A DNA stretch of 64,000 nt. Source: Paraburkholderia sp. DHOC27. GTDB taxonomy: Bacteria > Pseudomonadota > Gammaproteobacteria > Burkholderiales > Burkholderiaceae. The stretch covers positions 124,001 through 188,000 of the forward strand of contig NZ_QVQV01000001.1 in the NCBI RefSeq assembly GCF_003429005.1. Direction: 5' to 3'. Within the stretch, counting starts at the first letter, position 1. Each line of letters begins with the position of its first letter. The translations under genes and the position numbers were made by a program. This document shows, piece after piece, positions 36,042-44,410 of the stretch. The notes below the pieces were generated by a model that ran no database searches, was not told the origin of the DNA, and was given only the letters and a program-made list of their open reading frames with translations.

Positions 36042-36440
36042 ATGGCGAAACTCATCCACACCATGATCCGGGTAAACGATCTCGAACGCTCGCTCAAGTT
36101 CTACCGCGACGCGTTTGCTTTCGAGGTATCGCACCGGCTCGACTTCCCCGACTTCACACTCGCCTATCTGCGCAACGACGAAGCCGATGCGGAAATCGAA
36201 TTGACATGGAATCGCGGACGCACCGACGGCTATTCACATGGCGACGGTTACGGCCACGTGGCCTTCTGCGTGGACGACGCCAAAGAGGAGCGCGAGCGCT
36301 TGCTCGAACTCGGGCTCGCACCGAACGACATGCGCGAATTTCATCACGACAACGGCGAACTGATAGCCCGCTACTTCTTCATTCAGGACCCTGACGGATA
36401 CAAGATCGAGGTGCTCGAGCGCTATGGCCATTATCAGTAA
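36042..36440 (+). CDS. Lactoylglutathione lyase-like VOC protein
   Basis: A 132-residue protein similar in length and motifs to bacterial glyoxalase I: it starts KLIHTMIRVNDLERSLKFYRD, has DAEIELTWN (metal Glu), GYGHVAFCVDD (metal His) and ends IQDPDGYKIEVLER (final metal Glu). These would give a Ni- or Zn-dependent lyase converting the methylglyoxal-glutathione hemithioacetal to S-lactoylglutathione. The ATG follows AGAGGAGGCACACAG. No partner glyoxalase II is nearby. Confidence 0.88.
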   Translation: MAKLIHTMIRVNDLERSLKFYRDAFAFEVSHRLDFPDFTLAYLRNDEADAEIELTWNRGRTDGYSHGDGYGHVAFCVDDAKEERERLLELGLAPNDMREFHHDNGELIARYFFIQDPDGYKIEVLERYGHYQ

Positions 36441-36552
36441 GACGCGGGTACACCGCGCACCCGGCCTGCGCCACCCACCTGACTAGAAAACAGCAAACGA
36501 GCGGCCAACGCTTCCGGTTCGGCTCACACCGAGCAACAGCAAGGAGACAACC

Positions 36553-37194
36553 ATGCAGACCAAAGTCATCCCCATCATGCACGACCACCACGAGCATGAC
36601 CATGAGCACGGGCACGATCATCCCGGCGTCTCAGCCGCCATGAAAATACCGCTGACCCGCCGCGAGTTGCTGAAGGGCACCGGCATCCTCACCGGCACGC
36701 TGGCGTTCTCGTCGATCTTCGCAGCGCTTGCCCCCAGCCGCGTGTGGGCGGTCGAACTGCAGGGTCTCGACAGCCATCAGGGCGAGGTGATTCTCGCCTT
36801 CACGCGTCAGGTCTATCCACATCCGAATCTGGATGATGCGGTGTACGCACTCGTCGTCAAAGACCTGGATGCCAAAGCGCGCAAAGACCCCGCCGTGCAG
36901 CAGCAGTTGGCGAGCGGCGTACAGCAACTGGATGCGCTCGCGGGCTCGAACTGGGCGAAGCGCGACAGCGCGGCCCAGGCGCGTGACGTGGCTGCGATGG
37001 CAAAGACGCCGTTCTTCAATATCGTGCGCAGTACCGCCGTGGTCTCGCTGTACAGCAACACGCTTGCCTATACGCACTTTGGCTACGGTGCTTCGGAAGG
37101 CGACGGCGGCTACCTGTACAAGGGATTCAACAGCCTGTCATGGTTGCCCAATCCACCTGCCGTCGATAGCGGCCCCATTCCTTCGGATAGCTAA
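36553..37194 (+). CDS. GMC dehydrogenase small subunit (gluconate 2-DH subunit 3 family), Tat signal with His-rich leader
   Basis: A 213-residue protein. The ATG follows AAGGAGACAACC, so the leader is translated. Residues 10-23 are eight His alternating with Asp/Glu (HDHHEHDHEHGHDH), then comes a twin-arginine signal (TRRELLKGTG and a hydrophobic helix ending SRVWA). The mature part has the subunit-3 pattern ILAFTRQVYPHPNLDDAVYALVVKDLD and YTHFGYGASEGDGG. Such subunits escort a folded flavoprotein through Tat. It is followed after 38 bases by the flavoprotein gene. Confidence 0.85.
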   Translation: MQTKVIPIMHDHHEHDHEHGHDHPGVSAAMKIPLTRRELLKGTGILTGTLAFSSIFAALAPSRVWAVELQGLDSHQGEVILAFTRQVYPHPNLDDAVYALVVKDLDAKARKDPAVQQQLASGVQQLDALAGSNWAKRDSAAQARDVAAMAKTPFFNIVRSTAVVSLYSNTLAYTHFGYGASEGDGGYLYKGFNSLSWLPNPPAVDSGPIPSDS

Positions 37195-37232
37195 GCACAC
37201 TCAGACACTAAGTTGCATGGGACAGGAGACGA

Positions 37233-38822
37233 ATGATGGAACAGGACAACAACAAAGTGCGGTTTTCCCACAATGATGATCACGTGGTCGTAATTATCGG
37301 TTCGGGTGCAGGCGGTGGCACGCTGGCGAACGAACTGGCGCAAAAGGGCATCAACGTCGTCGTGCTGGAAGCAGGCGCCCTGCATACCCAGGGTGATTAC
37401 GTCACGGACGAATGGGGCTCGTTCCAGCTGCTTTCATGGACGGACAAGCGCACTACCTCTGGCACCTGGCGCGTCGCGCAGGACTTTCCCAATCTTCCTG
37501 CATGGATCTGCAAGACCGTGGGCGGCACGACGACGCATTGGGCCGGGGCGAGTCTGCGTATTCAGCCCCATGAATTCAAAGCCAAAACCACCTACGGCGA
37601 CATCAAGGACGCCTCCTTGATGGACTGGCCGCTCACGCGCGAGGACCTCGACCCGTATTACGACCGCGCCGAAAAGAAAATGGGCGTGACGCGCACCAAT
37701 GGTTTGCCGGGTCTGCCTGGCAACAACAACTTCAAGGTGATGTCCGCGGGCGCGACGAAGGTGGGTTACAAGGAATGCAACACCGGCCATATGGCGATCA
37801 ACAGCGTCGTGCGCGACGATCGCAGCCACTGCTTCCAGCGCGGCTTCTGCTTCCAGGGCTGCCGCACCGGCGCAAAATGGTCGACGCTCTACACCGAATT
37901 GCCGCGTGCTCAGGCTACCGGTCATATGGAACTGCGCACCCAGGCGCAGGTAGTACGCATCGAGCACGATGCGCGCGGCAGGGCCAAAGAAGTGGTCTAC
38001 TACGACAGCGAAGGCAAGCTGCAACGCCAGAAGGCGCGCCTCGTCGCCGTGGCAGGTAATTCGATCGAAACGCCGCGCCTCCTGCTCAACTCGCATTCAG
38101 GCAAATTCAGCAACGGCCTTGCGAATTCGTCGGGACAGGTGGGGCGCAACTACATGCGCCATACCACGGGCTCGGTGTACGCAGTGTTCGACGACAAGGT
38201 CGAGATGTTCAAAGGCACCACGATGGCCGGGATCATCGAGGACGAAGCGGTTTTCAATCCGCAGCGCGGTTTTGCGGGTGGCTACCATATGGAAACGATT
38301 TCGCTCGGCTTGCCGTTCTATGCCGCGTTTCTCGACCCCGGCGCATGGGGTCCGCAATTCACCCAGGCAATGGACGAATACGCGTACACCGCCGGCATGT
38401 GGATCGTAGGTGAGGACATGCCGCGCGCCACCAATCGCATCACGCTCAATAGCGACGTGAAGGATCAGTATGGCGAGCCGGTGGCCAACGTGCATTTCGA
38501 CGACCACCCGAACGATGAAGCGATGCGTGAACACGCGTTCCAGCAAGGTTCCGCTGTGTATGCGGCGGCGGGTGCGAAGAAGGTGTACCGCGTGCCGCCC
38601 TATCCGTCCACGCATAATCTGGGGACGTGCCGGATGAGCGCCGATGCCGACGACGGCGTATGCAACAGTTTCGGACAGACGCACGACATGCCGAACCTGT
38701 TCATTTCCGACGGCAGCCAGTTCACCACCGGCGCGGCTGAAAATCCCACCCTGACTATCGTGACGCTGGCGATCCGGCAGGCCGACTACATTTCCGCGCA
38801 AATGAGCAAACGCGCGGTCTGA
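37233..38822 (+). CDS. GMC-family FAD oxidoreductase (periplasmic sugar/sugar-acid dehydrogenase flavoprotein)
   Basis: A 529-residue flavoprotein. The Rossmann motif GSGAGGG starts at residue 23, followed by VVVLEAG, the GGTTTHWAGASLR substrate loop and a C-terminal GMC_oxred_C domain with HNLGTCRMS and TGAAENPTLTIVTLAIR. Family members oxidise gluconate, 2-ketogluconate or other polyols in the periplasm, exported together with the Tat-bearing subunit 3 encoded upstream. The multi-haem cytochrome c subunit that normally completes the complex is not in this operon. The ATG follows AGGAGACGA. Substrate unknown. Confidence 0.88.
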   Translation: MMEQDNNKVRFSHNDDHVVVIIGSGAGGGTLANELAQKGINVVVLEAGALHTQGDYVTDEWGSFQLLSWTDKRTTSGTWRVAQDFPNLPAWICKTVGGTTTHWAGASLRIQPHEFKAKTTYGDIKDASLMDWPLTREDLDPYYDRAEKKMGVTRTNGLPGLPGNNNFKVMSAGATKVGYKECNTGHMAINSVVRDDRSHCFQRGFCFQGCRTGAKWSTLYTELPRAQATGHMELRTQAQVVRIEHDARGRAKEVVYYDSEGKLQRQKARLVAVAGNSIETPRLLLNSHSGKFSNGLANSSGQVGRNYMRHTTGSVYAVFDDKVEMFKGTTMAGIIEDEAVFNPQRGFAGGYHMETISLGLPFYAAFLDPGAWGPQFTQAMDEYAYTAGMWIVGEDMPRATNRITLNSDVKDQYGEPVANVHFDDHPNDEAMREHAFQQGSAVYAAAGAKKVYRVPPYPSTHNLGTCRMSADADDGVCNSFGQTHDMPNLFISDGSQFTTGAAENPTLTIVTLAIRQADYISAQMSKRAV

Positions 38823-38844
38823 ACCGTGAAAAGGATACCAACCC

Positions 38845-39192
38845 ATGTGTGGGATTTACATTAATGCCGATCCGATTCTTTACGAATCGCGTACGCGTTC
38901 GCTGCGCATTCACGGTGTCATCACCACCGTGCGGCTGGAAAATCTGTTCTGGGACGTGCTACATGAAATAGCCGGGCGCGAAAGCATGACCACCAGCCAG
39001 TTCGCGGTGAAGCTTTACGACGAACTGATCGCGCTGCGCGGCGAAATGCCGACCAATTTTGCTTCGTTCTTGCGCGTGTGCTGTCTGCGGTATCTGTCCA
39101 TGCGTGAGGCGGCCGGCACCACCGCCACCAGCAGCGCGGCAGATTCTGCGCATGTCAGCGAACCCCGCCCGCGCATGCTCAAGACGGTTTGA
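38845..39192 (+). CDS. Ribbon-helix-helix domain protein
   Basis: A 115-residue protein whose first 80 residues match the RHH_4 type: RSLRIHGVITTVRLENLFWDVLHEIAGRESMTTSQFAVKLYDEL, a beta strand plus two helices that bind DNA as a dimer. The C-terminal 30 residues are Ala/Ser rich. It starts 22 bases after the dehydrogenase stop, preceded by AAAGGATACCAACCC, so it is likely in the same operon and may regulate it. Target unknown. Confidence 0.82.
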   Translation: MCGIYINADPILYESRTRSLRIHGVITTVRLENLFWDVLHEIAGRESMTTSQFAVKLYDELIALRGEMPTNFASFLRVCCLRYLSMREAAGTTATSSAADSAHVSEPRPRMLKTV

Positions 39193-39208
39193 GCGCGGGG
39201 CAACGCCA

Positions 39209-39241
39209 GGTTAAGGCCGGTTTAAGGCCGGGTTTAAAGCC
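39209..39241. repeat. Short degenerate direct repeat (GGTTTAAGGCC-like, three copies)
   Basis: GGTTAAGGCC, GGTTTAAGGCC and GGGTTTAAAGCC follow each other directly after the ribbon-helix-helix gene. It may be a slippage product. Confidence 0.6.
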
Positions 39242-39257
39242 GATCGTCAGCAAAATG

Positions 39258-39312
39258 AAAGCGCGTCATGTTCAGGCCAATGTGCCTGCGCATGACGCGC
39301 TTTGGTGTTTTT
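39258..39312 (+). terminator. Rho-independent terminator after the dehydrogenase operon
   Basis: AAAGCGCGTCATG (39258-39270) pairs perfectly with CATGACGCGCTTT (39291-39303), a 13-bp stem with a 20-base loop, followed by GGTGTTTTT. Confidence 0.88.
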
Positions 39313-39359
39313 AACGTTTGTTCGCTGCGCGCCTCGTGAGCCGTGGCGCGGGCCTTTGC

Positions 39360-39773
39360 CTACGTGTTCGCGTGGGCGCCCGCCAGTTCGAAGCGGCGGC
39401 GCTCGAACCGCAAATGCAAAATCACCAGCGCACGCACCGGACAGGCCAGTGACACCGCCACGCGCTGGCCGTTGGCCCCCTTGAGCGTCGCGTAGCGATG
39501 CGCCACGGCCGAGCAATACACGACATTCGCAACGTGCTTCACGATCAGCACGGCAGCGGCAACGACAACGGCCGCGCACATGCGAAACAGGGAGGAAGTG
39601 AAAAACTGCTCGGAAACTCCGAACACGTCCATCGCGACGAGCGCGGCCACCTGAATTGACATGGCAGCAAGCGCCGCTGTGATCAAATAAGCGCGCAGCA
39701 TGTCCACGGTGGACGATTTGATGGCCGCAACCTGATGGAAGCATGTGGGAGTCTGCATCGACGGTGCTTTCAT
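39360..39773 (-). CDS. Hypothetical membrane protein
   Basis: A 137-residue protein with two strong hydrophobic helices (AYLITAALAAMSIQVAALVAM and MCAAVVVAAAVLIVKHVANVV) and a weaker C-terminal one. The basic C-terminus suggests a cytoplasmic end. A Shine-Dalgarno-like AAGG lies close before the ATG at 39773. No family is recognised. It faces the terminator of the dehydrogenase operon. Confidence 0.6.
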   Translation of the reverse strand: MKAPSMQTPTCFHQVAAIKSSTVDMLRAYLITAALAAMSIQVAALVAMDVFGVSEQFFTSSLFRMCAAVVVAAAVLIVKHVANVVYCSAVAHRYATLKGANGQRVAVSLACPVRALVILHLRFERRRFELAGAHANT

Positions 39774-39918
39774 TTACCTTGCTCGTTCAGCGACAGCGCG
39801 AATGTGCGCCTAGGGGCTGGACGCAACAATCGTACCGGTCCAAGCTGATGGGAACCTTAAGCACGCGTTAAGCTGCTGCGAACGACAATAGCGCCGTATA
39901 AACGGGGAGATTGCGACC

Positions 39919-40581
39919 ATGCGCCTGCTGCTGGTGGAAGACGATGAGATGATCGCGGAGACGGTGCTCGAGTCGATGCGGCGCGCCGGCTACGCGGTCG
40001 ATTGGGCGGAGGACGGCCGCGCGGCGGAGCTGTCGCTGGACAACGATGTCTATGATCTGGTGCTGCTCGACCTCGGCTTGCCGAGGCAGGACGGAATCGA
40101 AGTGCTGCACACCTATCGCAAGCGCGGCGGCACCGCGCCTGTCATCATTCTTACCGCGCGCGATGCAGTCGACGCCCGCATTCGCGGACTCGACGCCGGC
40201 GCCGACGACTACCTCATCAAACCATTCGACCTGGACGAACTGGCTGCCCGCGTGCGTGCGCTGCTGCGCCGCCGCACCGGCCAGAAACAACCGCTCTACA
40301 CCCACGGCGATCTGACGCTCAACCCCGTCGCGCATGAAGTGACGAAGGGCGGTGAACCGCTCGCGCTGGTGCCACGCGAATTCGCCCTGCTGCAAGTGTT
40401 GATCGACGAACCGACGCGCGTGTTTACGAAGGCTGAACTCGAAGAGAAACTGTATGGCTGGGGCGACGAAGTGGGCAGCAATACCATTGAAGTCCACGTC
40501 CACAGCTTGCGGCGCAAGATCGGCGCGGAGCAGATCGTGACCATCCGTGGCGTGGGTTATCGGCTGAAGAGGTGCGAATGA
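39919..40581 (+). CDS. OmpR-family response regulator (QseB-like)
   Basis: A 220-residue response regulator. The receiver has VEDDEM, the phospho-acceptor Asp51 in LVLLDLGLPRQDG and Lys in DDYLIKPFDLDELAARVRALLRR; the winged helix has PREFALLQVLIDEPTRVFTKAELEEKLYGWGDEVGSNTIEVHVHSLRRKIG. It is close to QseB/PmrA types. Its stop overlaps the kinase start by four bases (ATGA). GGGGAG precedes the ATG. It is a useful in-window comparison for the orphan regulator at 16087, which carries Asn at position 51. Confidence 0.94.
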   Translation: MRLLLVEDDEMIAETVLESMRRAGYAVDWAEDGRAAELSLDNDVYDLVLLDLGLPRQDGIEVLHTYRKRGGTAPVIILTARDAVDARIRGLDAGADDYLIKPFDLDELAARVRALLRRRTGQKQPLYTHGDLTLNPVAHEVTKGGEPLALVPREFALLQVLIDEPTRVFTKAELEEKLYGWGDEVGSNTIEVHVHSLRRKIGAEQIVTIRGVGYRLKRCE

Positions 40582-41903
40582 CGTCCATCCGGCGCTGGTT
40601 GCTTGGCTGGCTGATCTTTGGTCTCGCGGCCGCTTCGGCCATTGCCGGCTACGGCATCTTTCAGACCGCCCGTGTCGAGGCCAGCGAGCTGTTCGACTAC
40701 GAACTGCGCACGGTGGCGGTCTCGTTGCCCGCCACGCTCGCGAGTGCCCATAGCGCGTCGCAGTCCAATCCTGACTTCGGCGATATTGCAGACGACCGCA
40801 TCGTCATCGAGATCTGGGACCGCAGCGGCCAGCTCGTCTATCACTCGCTCAATGCGCCTGCGTTGGGGCGCTATCCCGCGGGTATCCGCACGATCGAACG
40901 CGGCGACTATCAATGGCGCGTGTTCGGTTTGCAGCAAGCGGAGCGCTTCATTCAGATCGCGCAGCCGTTTTCCGTGCGCGAAGATCTGGCGCGGCATCTC
41001 GCGCTGCACACGCTGTGGCCGCTCTGGCTGATGGTGCCGGCTACGATCGCACTCGTCCTGCTGGTGGTCGGGCGCGGCCTCGCGCCGATTCGCAGCCTGT
41101 CGCACGCGCTTTCCACGCGCTCGGTGGATTCACTCCAACCCTTGCGTCTGGACGCCAACGTGCCGGTGGAAATCCGCCCGCTGGTGGACTCACTCAACGA
41201 TCTGCTGCAGCGCCTGAGTGCGGCGTCGCAGGCGCAGCGCACATTCGTGGCCGACGCCGCGCACGAATTGCGCTCGCCGCTCACGGCCATGAAGCTGCAA
41301 TTGCAATCGGCCGCGCGCGACGGCACGTTGAAGGCCGAAGGCAAAACGCTGGAGCGGGTGGAAGGACGCCTGAACCGCATCATCCATCTGGTGCAGCAAC
41401 TGCTGACGCTGGCGCGTGAAGATGCGCAGCCGGCTACCTCGATGAAGCCGGTCAGTTTGCGCCGTCTCGGCGAGCAGGCAGTCGGCGATTTTTCGATGAT
41501 CGCCGAGGCCAAGTGTATTGATCTCGGTCTGGTCTGCATCGAACCCGCCTCGCCCGACGACACGTATACCGTCCTCGCGGAACAGCACAGCTTGAGCGTG
41601 CTGCTCAGCAATCTGATCGACAACGCGATCCGCCACACACCGGATCAAGGCAAAGTGGACGTGATCCTGCGGCGCGCGGCGGGCGGCGTGTCGTTCGAAG
41701 TGGTGGACAGCGGCCCCGGCATTCCCGAACACGAACTCGCGCGGGTGCTAGACCGCTTTTATCGCGGCGAGGGCGCGCAAGGACAAGGCAGCGGTCTCGG
41801 GCTCGCCATTGCCACGCGCATCGCCCAGCGGCATCACGTAACGCTGACCTTGCGCAACAACGCGGGCACGAGCGGATTATCGGCCGTGGTGAGCGGGCTT
41901 TAA
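40578..41903 (+). CDS. Sensor histidine kinase (QseC-like)
   Basis: A 441-residue inner-membrane kinase. Helices at about 8-28 and 148-166 flank a 2CSK_N-type periplasmic domain (ASELFDYELRTVAVSLPA). The cytoplasmic part has a HAMP-like linker, His229 in FVADAAHELRSPLTAMKLQLQ, and ATPase motifs (LIDNAIRHTPDQG, VDSGPGIPEHE, GSGLGLAIATRI). The ATG at 40578 is chosen because it overlaps the preceding stop and AAGAGG lies upstream. Partner of the preceding regulator. The signal is unknown. Confidence 0.93.
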   Translation: MTSIRRWLLGWLIFGLAAASAIAGYGIFQTARVEASELFDYELRTVAVSLPATLASAHSASQSNPDFGDIADDRIVIEIWDRSGQLVYHSLNAPALGRYPAGIRTIERGDYQWRVFGLQQAERFIQIAQPFSVREDLARHLALHTLWPLWLMVPATIALVLLVVGRGLAPIRSLSHALSTRSVDSLQPLRLDANVPVEIRPLVDSLNDLLQRLSAASQAQRTFVADAAHELRSPLTAMKLQLQSAARDGTLKAEGKTLERVEGRLNRIIHLVQQLLTLAREDAQPATSMKPVSLRRLGEQAVGDFSMIAEAKCIDLGLVCIEPASPDDTYTVLAEQHSLSVLLSNLIDNAIRHTPDQGKVDVILRRAAGGVSFEVVDSGPGIPEHELARVLDRFYRGEGAQGQGSGLGLAIATRIAQRHHVTLTLRNNAGTSGLSAVVSGL

Positions 41904-41920
41904 TGTAGAGGCCCGGTGAC

Positions 41921-42739
41921 TCAATTGCCCCGCTTGCTCACCACCACCACGCCGCGTGAAAGGCCGCTGACGTTATCCACCGCCTGCGAGCTGGCATACA
42001 ACTGCGCGATCGGCACCCATACCGCGGGATACTTGTAGCGCGCCACGTCGAGCACGAGGGCGCTGTCGCTGGCGGCATCGTATGCGGCCACCGGCGACCA
42101 GTGGCCGCCGCCTTCTTCACCAATTTCCACGCGATGAAAGTTAAGCAGAGCGAAGCGGTAGCTTTGCGCCGTCGTGGAGCGAATCAGGTCGCGAAACTGG
42201 CTTATGCTCAGATCGCCGGCATGATATTTCTTGACGTCAACCGGGAAGCCGCTCAAGACTGTACTGAGTTGATCGAGCGTCATGCCTTCACGCGAAACGC
42301 GCGCTGCCGTGGCCACTTGCGGATCGACGTTGCGAAAGAAGTCTTCCTGCGAAAAATACGGAAAGTCGGGATAGAGCGTCGATTCAGGCCGGCGGATGCC
42401 GAGCGCGTTGAGCGCCATCACCGAACTCGCCACGGAACAATATGCCTGGTTTTTCTGCGTTTCGAAGTACTGTGCAAGTGCCCAGTAAGACTGCTTGTTG
42501 GCGGCCGTCAACAGGCGCGTTTGCCCTTCAGGCTGCGTCAACGCAACGAGGTTAGGCGGGACGGCGAGCGGGCCATCGGCGGATTGAACGGCAGCGGGCG
42601 CACTGGCGTTGTTCGCGCCAGGCTGGACCGAGGCGCAAGCCGCGAGCGCGGCGACCATCGCGGCGGCGAGCCAGCTTCTCGACGTATGCCACGTGCGCCA
42701 CGGGCGCGCGTTCGTGGAAAGCAGTGAACGATCGGACAT
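41921..42739 (-). CDS. Phytochelatin-synthase-family lipoprotein
   Basis: A 272-residue papain-like protein. The ATG at 42739 follows AGAAGGATTCG, and the signal ends in the lipobox LAAC (Cys35). The catalytic triad of the phytochelatin synthase fold is complete: Cys101 (NQAYCSVASSVMALNAL), His213 (GGGHWSPVAAYD) and Asp231 (LVLDVARYKYPAVWV). The spacing (112 and 18 residues) matches the cyanobacterial enzyme. Bacterial members usually hydrolyse glutathione to gamma-Glu-Cys rather than making long phytochelatins. Its likely location is the periplasmic face of a membrane. Confidence 0.87.
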   Translation of the reverse strand: MSDRSLLSTNARPWRTWHTSRSWLAAAMVAALAACASVQPGANNASAPAAVQSADGPLAVPPNLVALTQPEGQTRLLTAANKQSYWALAQYFETQKNQAYCSVASSVMALNALGIRRPESTLYPDFPYFSQEDFFRNVDPQVATAARVSREGMTLDQLSTVLSGFPVDVKKYHAGDLSISQFRDLIRSTTAQSYRFALLNFHRVEIGEEGGGHWSPVAAYDAASDSALVLDVARYKYPAVWVPIAQLYASSQAVDNVSGLSRGVVVVSKRGN

Positions 42740-42902
42740 CGAATCCTTCTCATACGAGTGATTGATGAGGGCACGGCTGCTTCGCCCCGCACCGCATCGA
42801 AGGACGAACCCCGGTTTTTTAACACGAAACTCGCAACCTCGTGCAGTTCGCCGCTGCGAACGAGGTTGAGGTGATTTGCCAGCATGGCAGGAAATCCGCA
42901 AG

Positions 42903-43382
42903 ATGACAGAGATCGACGCAGCACGATTTCCCCAGCAACTCGACGAGGTCCAGGCTATCTTCCGCGAGTACGCCGCGAGCCTCGAGATCGACCTGAGCTT
43001 TCAGAACTTCGAAGCAGAACTGGCAGCGCTGCCCGGCAAATACGCCGCGCCACGCGGCTGCGTGCTGCTTGCTTCGGACGCCGGCGTTACACTCGGTTGC
43101 GTTGCGCTGCGTCCGCTGGATGACGACGCAATCTGCGAAATGAAGCGCCTGTATGTGCGACCTGAGGGACGTGGGCAGCAACTCGGCCGGCGCCTCGCCG
43201 TGCAGATTGTCCAGATTGCACGCGCAGCCGGCTATGCCCGCATGCGGCTTGATACACTGCCCAGCATGCAGGCCGCTCAAGCGTTGTATGCATCACTTGG
43301 CTTCAGGCCCATTCCTGCCTACGTATTCAATCCGGTGCAGGGTACCCAGTTTCTCGAACTTGATCTGCGGGCGTCCACATAA
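42903..43382 (+). CDS. GNAT-family N-acetyltransferase
   Basis: A 159-residue single-domain acetyltransferase. The acetyl-CoA-binding motif A is [28 protein letters not shown] (Q/RxxGxG/A pattern), followed by the strand [22 protein letters not shown]. The ATG at 42903 is preferred over an upstream TTG. It is divergent from the phytochelatin-synthase-like gene with 163 bases between starts. The acceptor is unknown. Confidence 0.88.
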   Translation: MTEIDAARFPQQLDEVQAIFREYAASLEIDLSFQNFEAELAALPGKYAAPRGCVLLASDAGVTLGCVALRPLDDDAICEMKRLYVRPEGRGQQLGRRLAVQIVQIARAAGYARMRLDTLPSMQAAQALYASLGFRPIPAYVFNPVQGTQFLELDLRAST

Positions 43383-43550
43383 CGGCGCACACCAGACCTC
43401 GATTGTTTAGATAAAACGGCAAATGTATTCGTCGCGAAGGCGATTATTTTGCGCCGTCGATTCACTACAGTGCTTCCAGTCGCATCGGACACGCAGCGCG
43501 CGGGATCGTCCCCGCCTGCTCCGATACCTGAACCGTCTAAGGAAACCATC

Positions 43551-44297
43551 ATGAGCAAGCTCGCAGGCAAGGTTGCGGTCGTTACGGGTGCATCGAAAGG
43601 CATTGGCGCAGCTATCGCCAAGGCGTTGGCCGCGGAAGGCGCGTCGGTGGTCGTGAACTACGCAAGCAGCCGGGCAGGCGCCGACGCGGTAGTCGCGTCG
43701 ATCACCGCAGCGGGCGGCAAGGCAAGCGCGGTGCAAGGCGATGTGTCGAAAGCCGCGGACGCGCAAGGCATCATCGACGCCGCGATTGAAACCTATGGCC
43801 GCCTCGACATTCTCGTGAATAACTCAGGCGTTTACGAATTCGCGCCGATCGAGGAAATCACGGAAGCGCATTTCCACAAGCAGTTCAACGTCAACGTGCT
43901 GGGTCTGCTGTTGACCACGCAGGCTGCGGCGAAGCATCTGGGCGAAGGCGCCAGCATCATCAACGTGGGTTCGGTGGTGAGCCGTATCACGCCCCCGGGC
44001 AGCGCCGTGTACTCGGGCACCAAGGGTGCCGTCGATGCCATCACGGGTGTGCTCGCCCGTGAACTCGGCGCGAAGAAGATTCGCGTCAACACGATCAACC
44101 CCGGCATGATCGTCACCGAAGGCACGGAAACGGCCGGCATCATCGAGTCGGAAATGGCGACCCAGGTCGTCGCTCAAACGCCGCTCGGACGTCTGGGTCA
44201 ACCGGAAGATATCGCCAAGGTGGCCGTGTTCCTGGCATCGGATGACGCGGGCTGGCTCACCGGCGAACAGTTCTTGACGAGCGGTGGTCTGCGCTAA
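43551..44297 (+). CDS. Short-chain dehydrogenase/reductase (classical SDR)
   Basis: A 248-residue NAD(P)-dependent oxidoreductase. The cofactor motif TGASKGIG, the NNSG motif, the catalytic Ser near NVGSVVSRI and YSGTKGA (YxxxK) are all present; the end ASDDAGWLTGEQFLTSGGLR is that of the FabG/glucose-1-dehydrogenase-like group. The ATG at 43551 follows AAGGAAACCATC. It stands alone and ends at a very strong terminator. Substrate cannot be predicted. Confidence 0.92.
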   Translation: MSKLAGKVAVVTGASKGIGAAIAKALAAEGASVVVNYASSRAGADAVVASITAAGGKASAVQGDVSKAADAQGIIDAAIETYGRLDILVNNSGVYEFAPIEEITEAHFHKQFNVNVLGLLLTTQAAAKHLGEGASIINVGSVVSRITPPGSAVYSGTKGAVDAITGVLARELGAKKIRVNTINPGMIVTEGTETAGIIESEMATQVVAQTPLGRLGQPEDIAKVAVFLASDDAGWLTGEQFLTSGGLR

Positions 44298-44351
44298 GTT
44301 ACGCGGCAGTTTTCGCGGCAGGTCACGCGTGCGGCGTTTTCTGCACGCAAA

Positions 44352-44387
44352 AACGCAAACGGCCGGGGCAACCCGGCCGTTTGCGTT
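44352..44387. terminator. Very strong bidirectional terminator between the SDR gene and mmsB
   Basis: AACGCAAACGGCCGGG (44352-44367), loop GCAA, CCCGGCCGTTTGCGTT (44372-44387): a perfect 16-bp stem capped by a stable GCAA-type tetraloop, between converging genes. Confidence 0.93.
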
Positions 44388-44410
44388 CAACCATTTCCAC
44401 ACGATAACCT

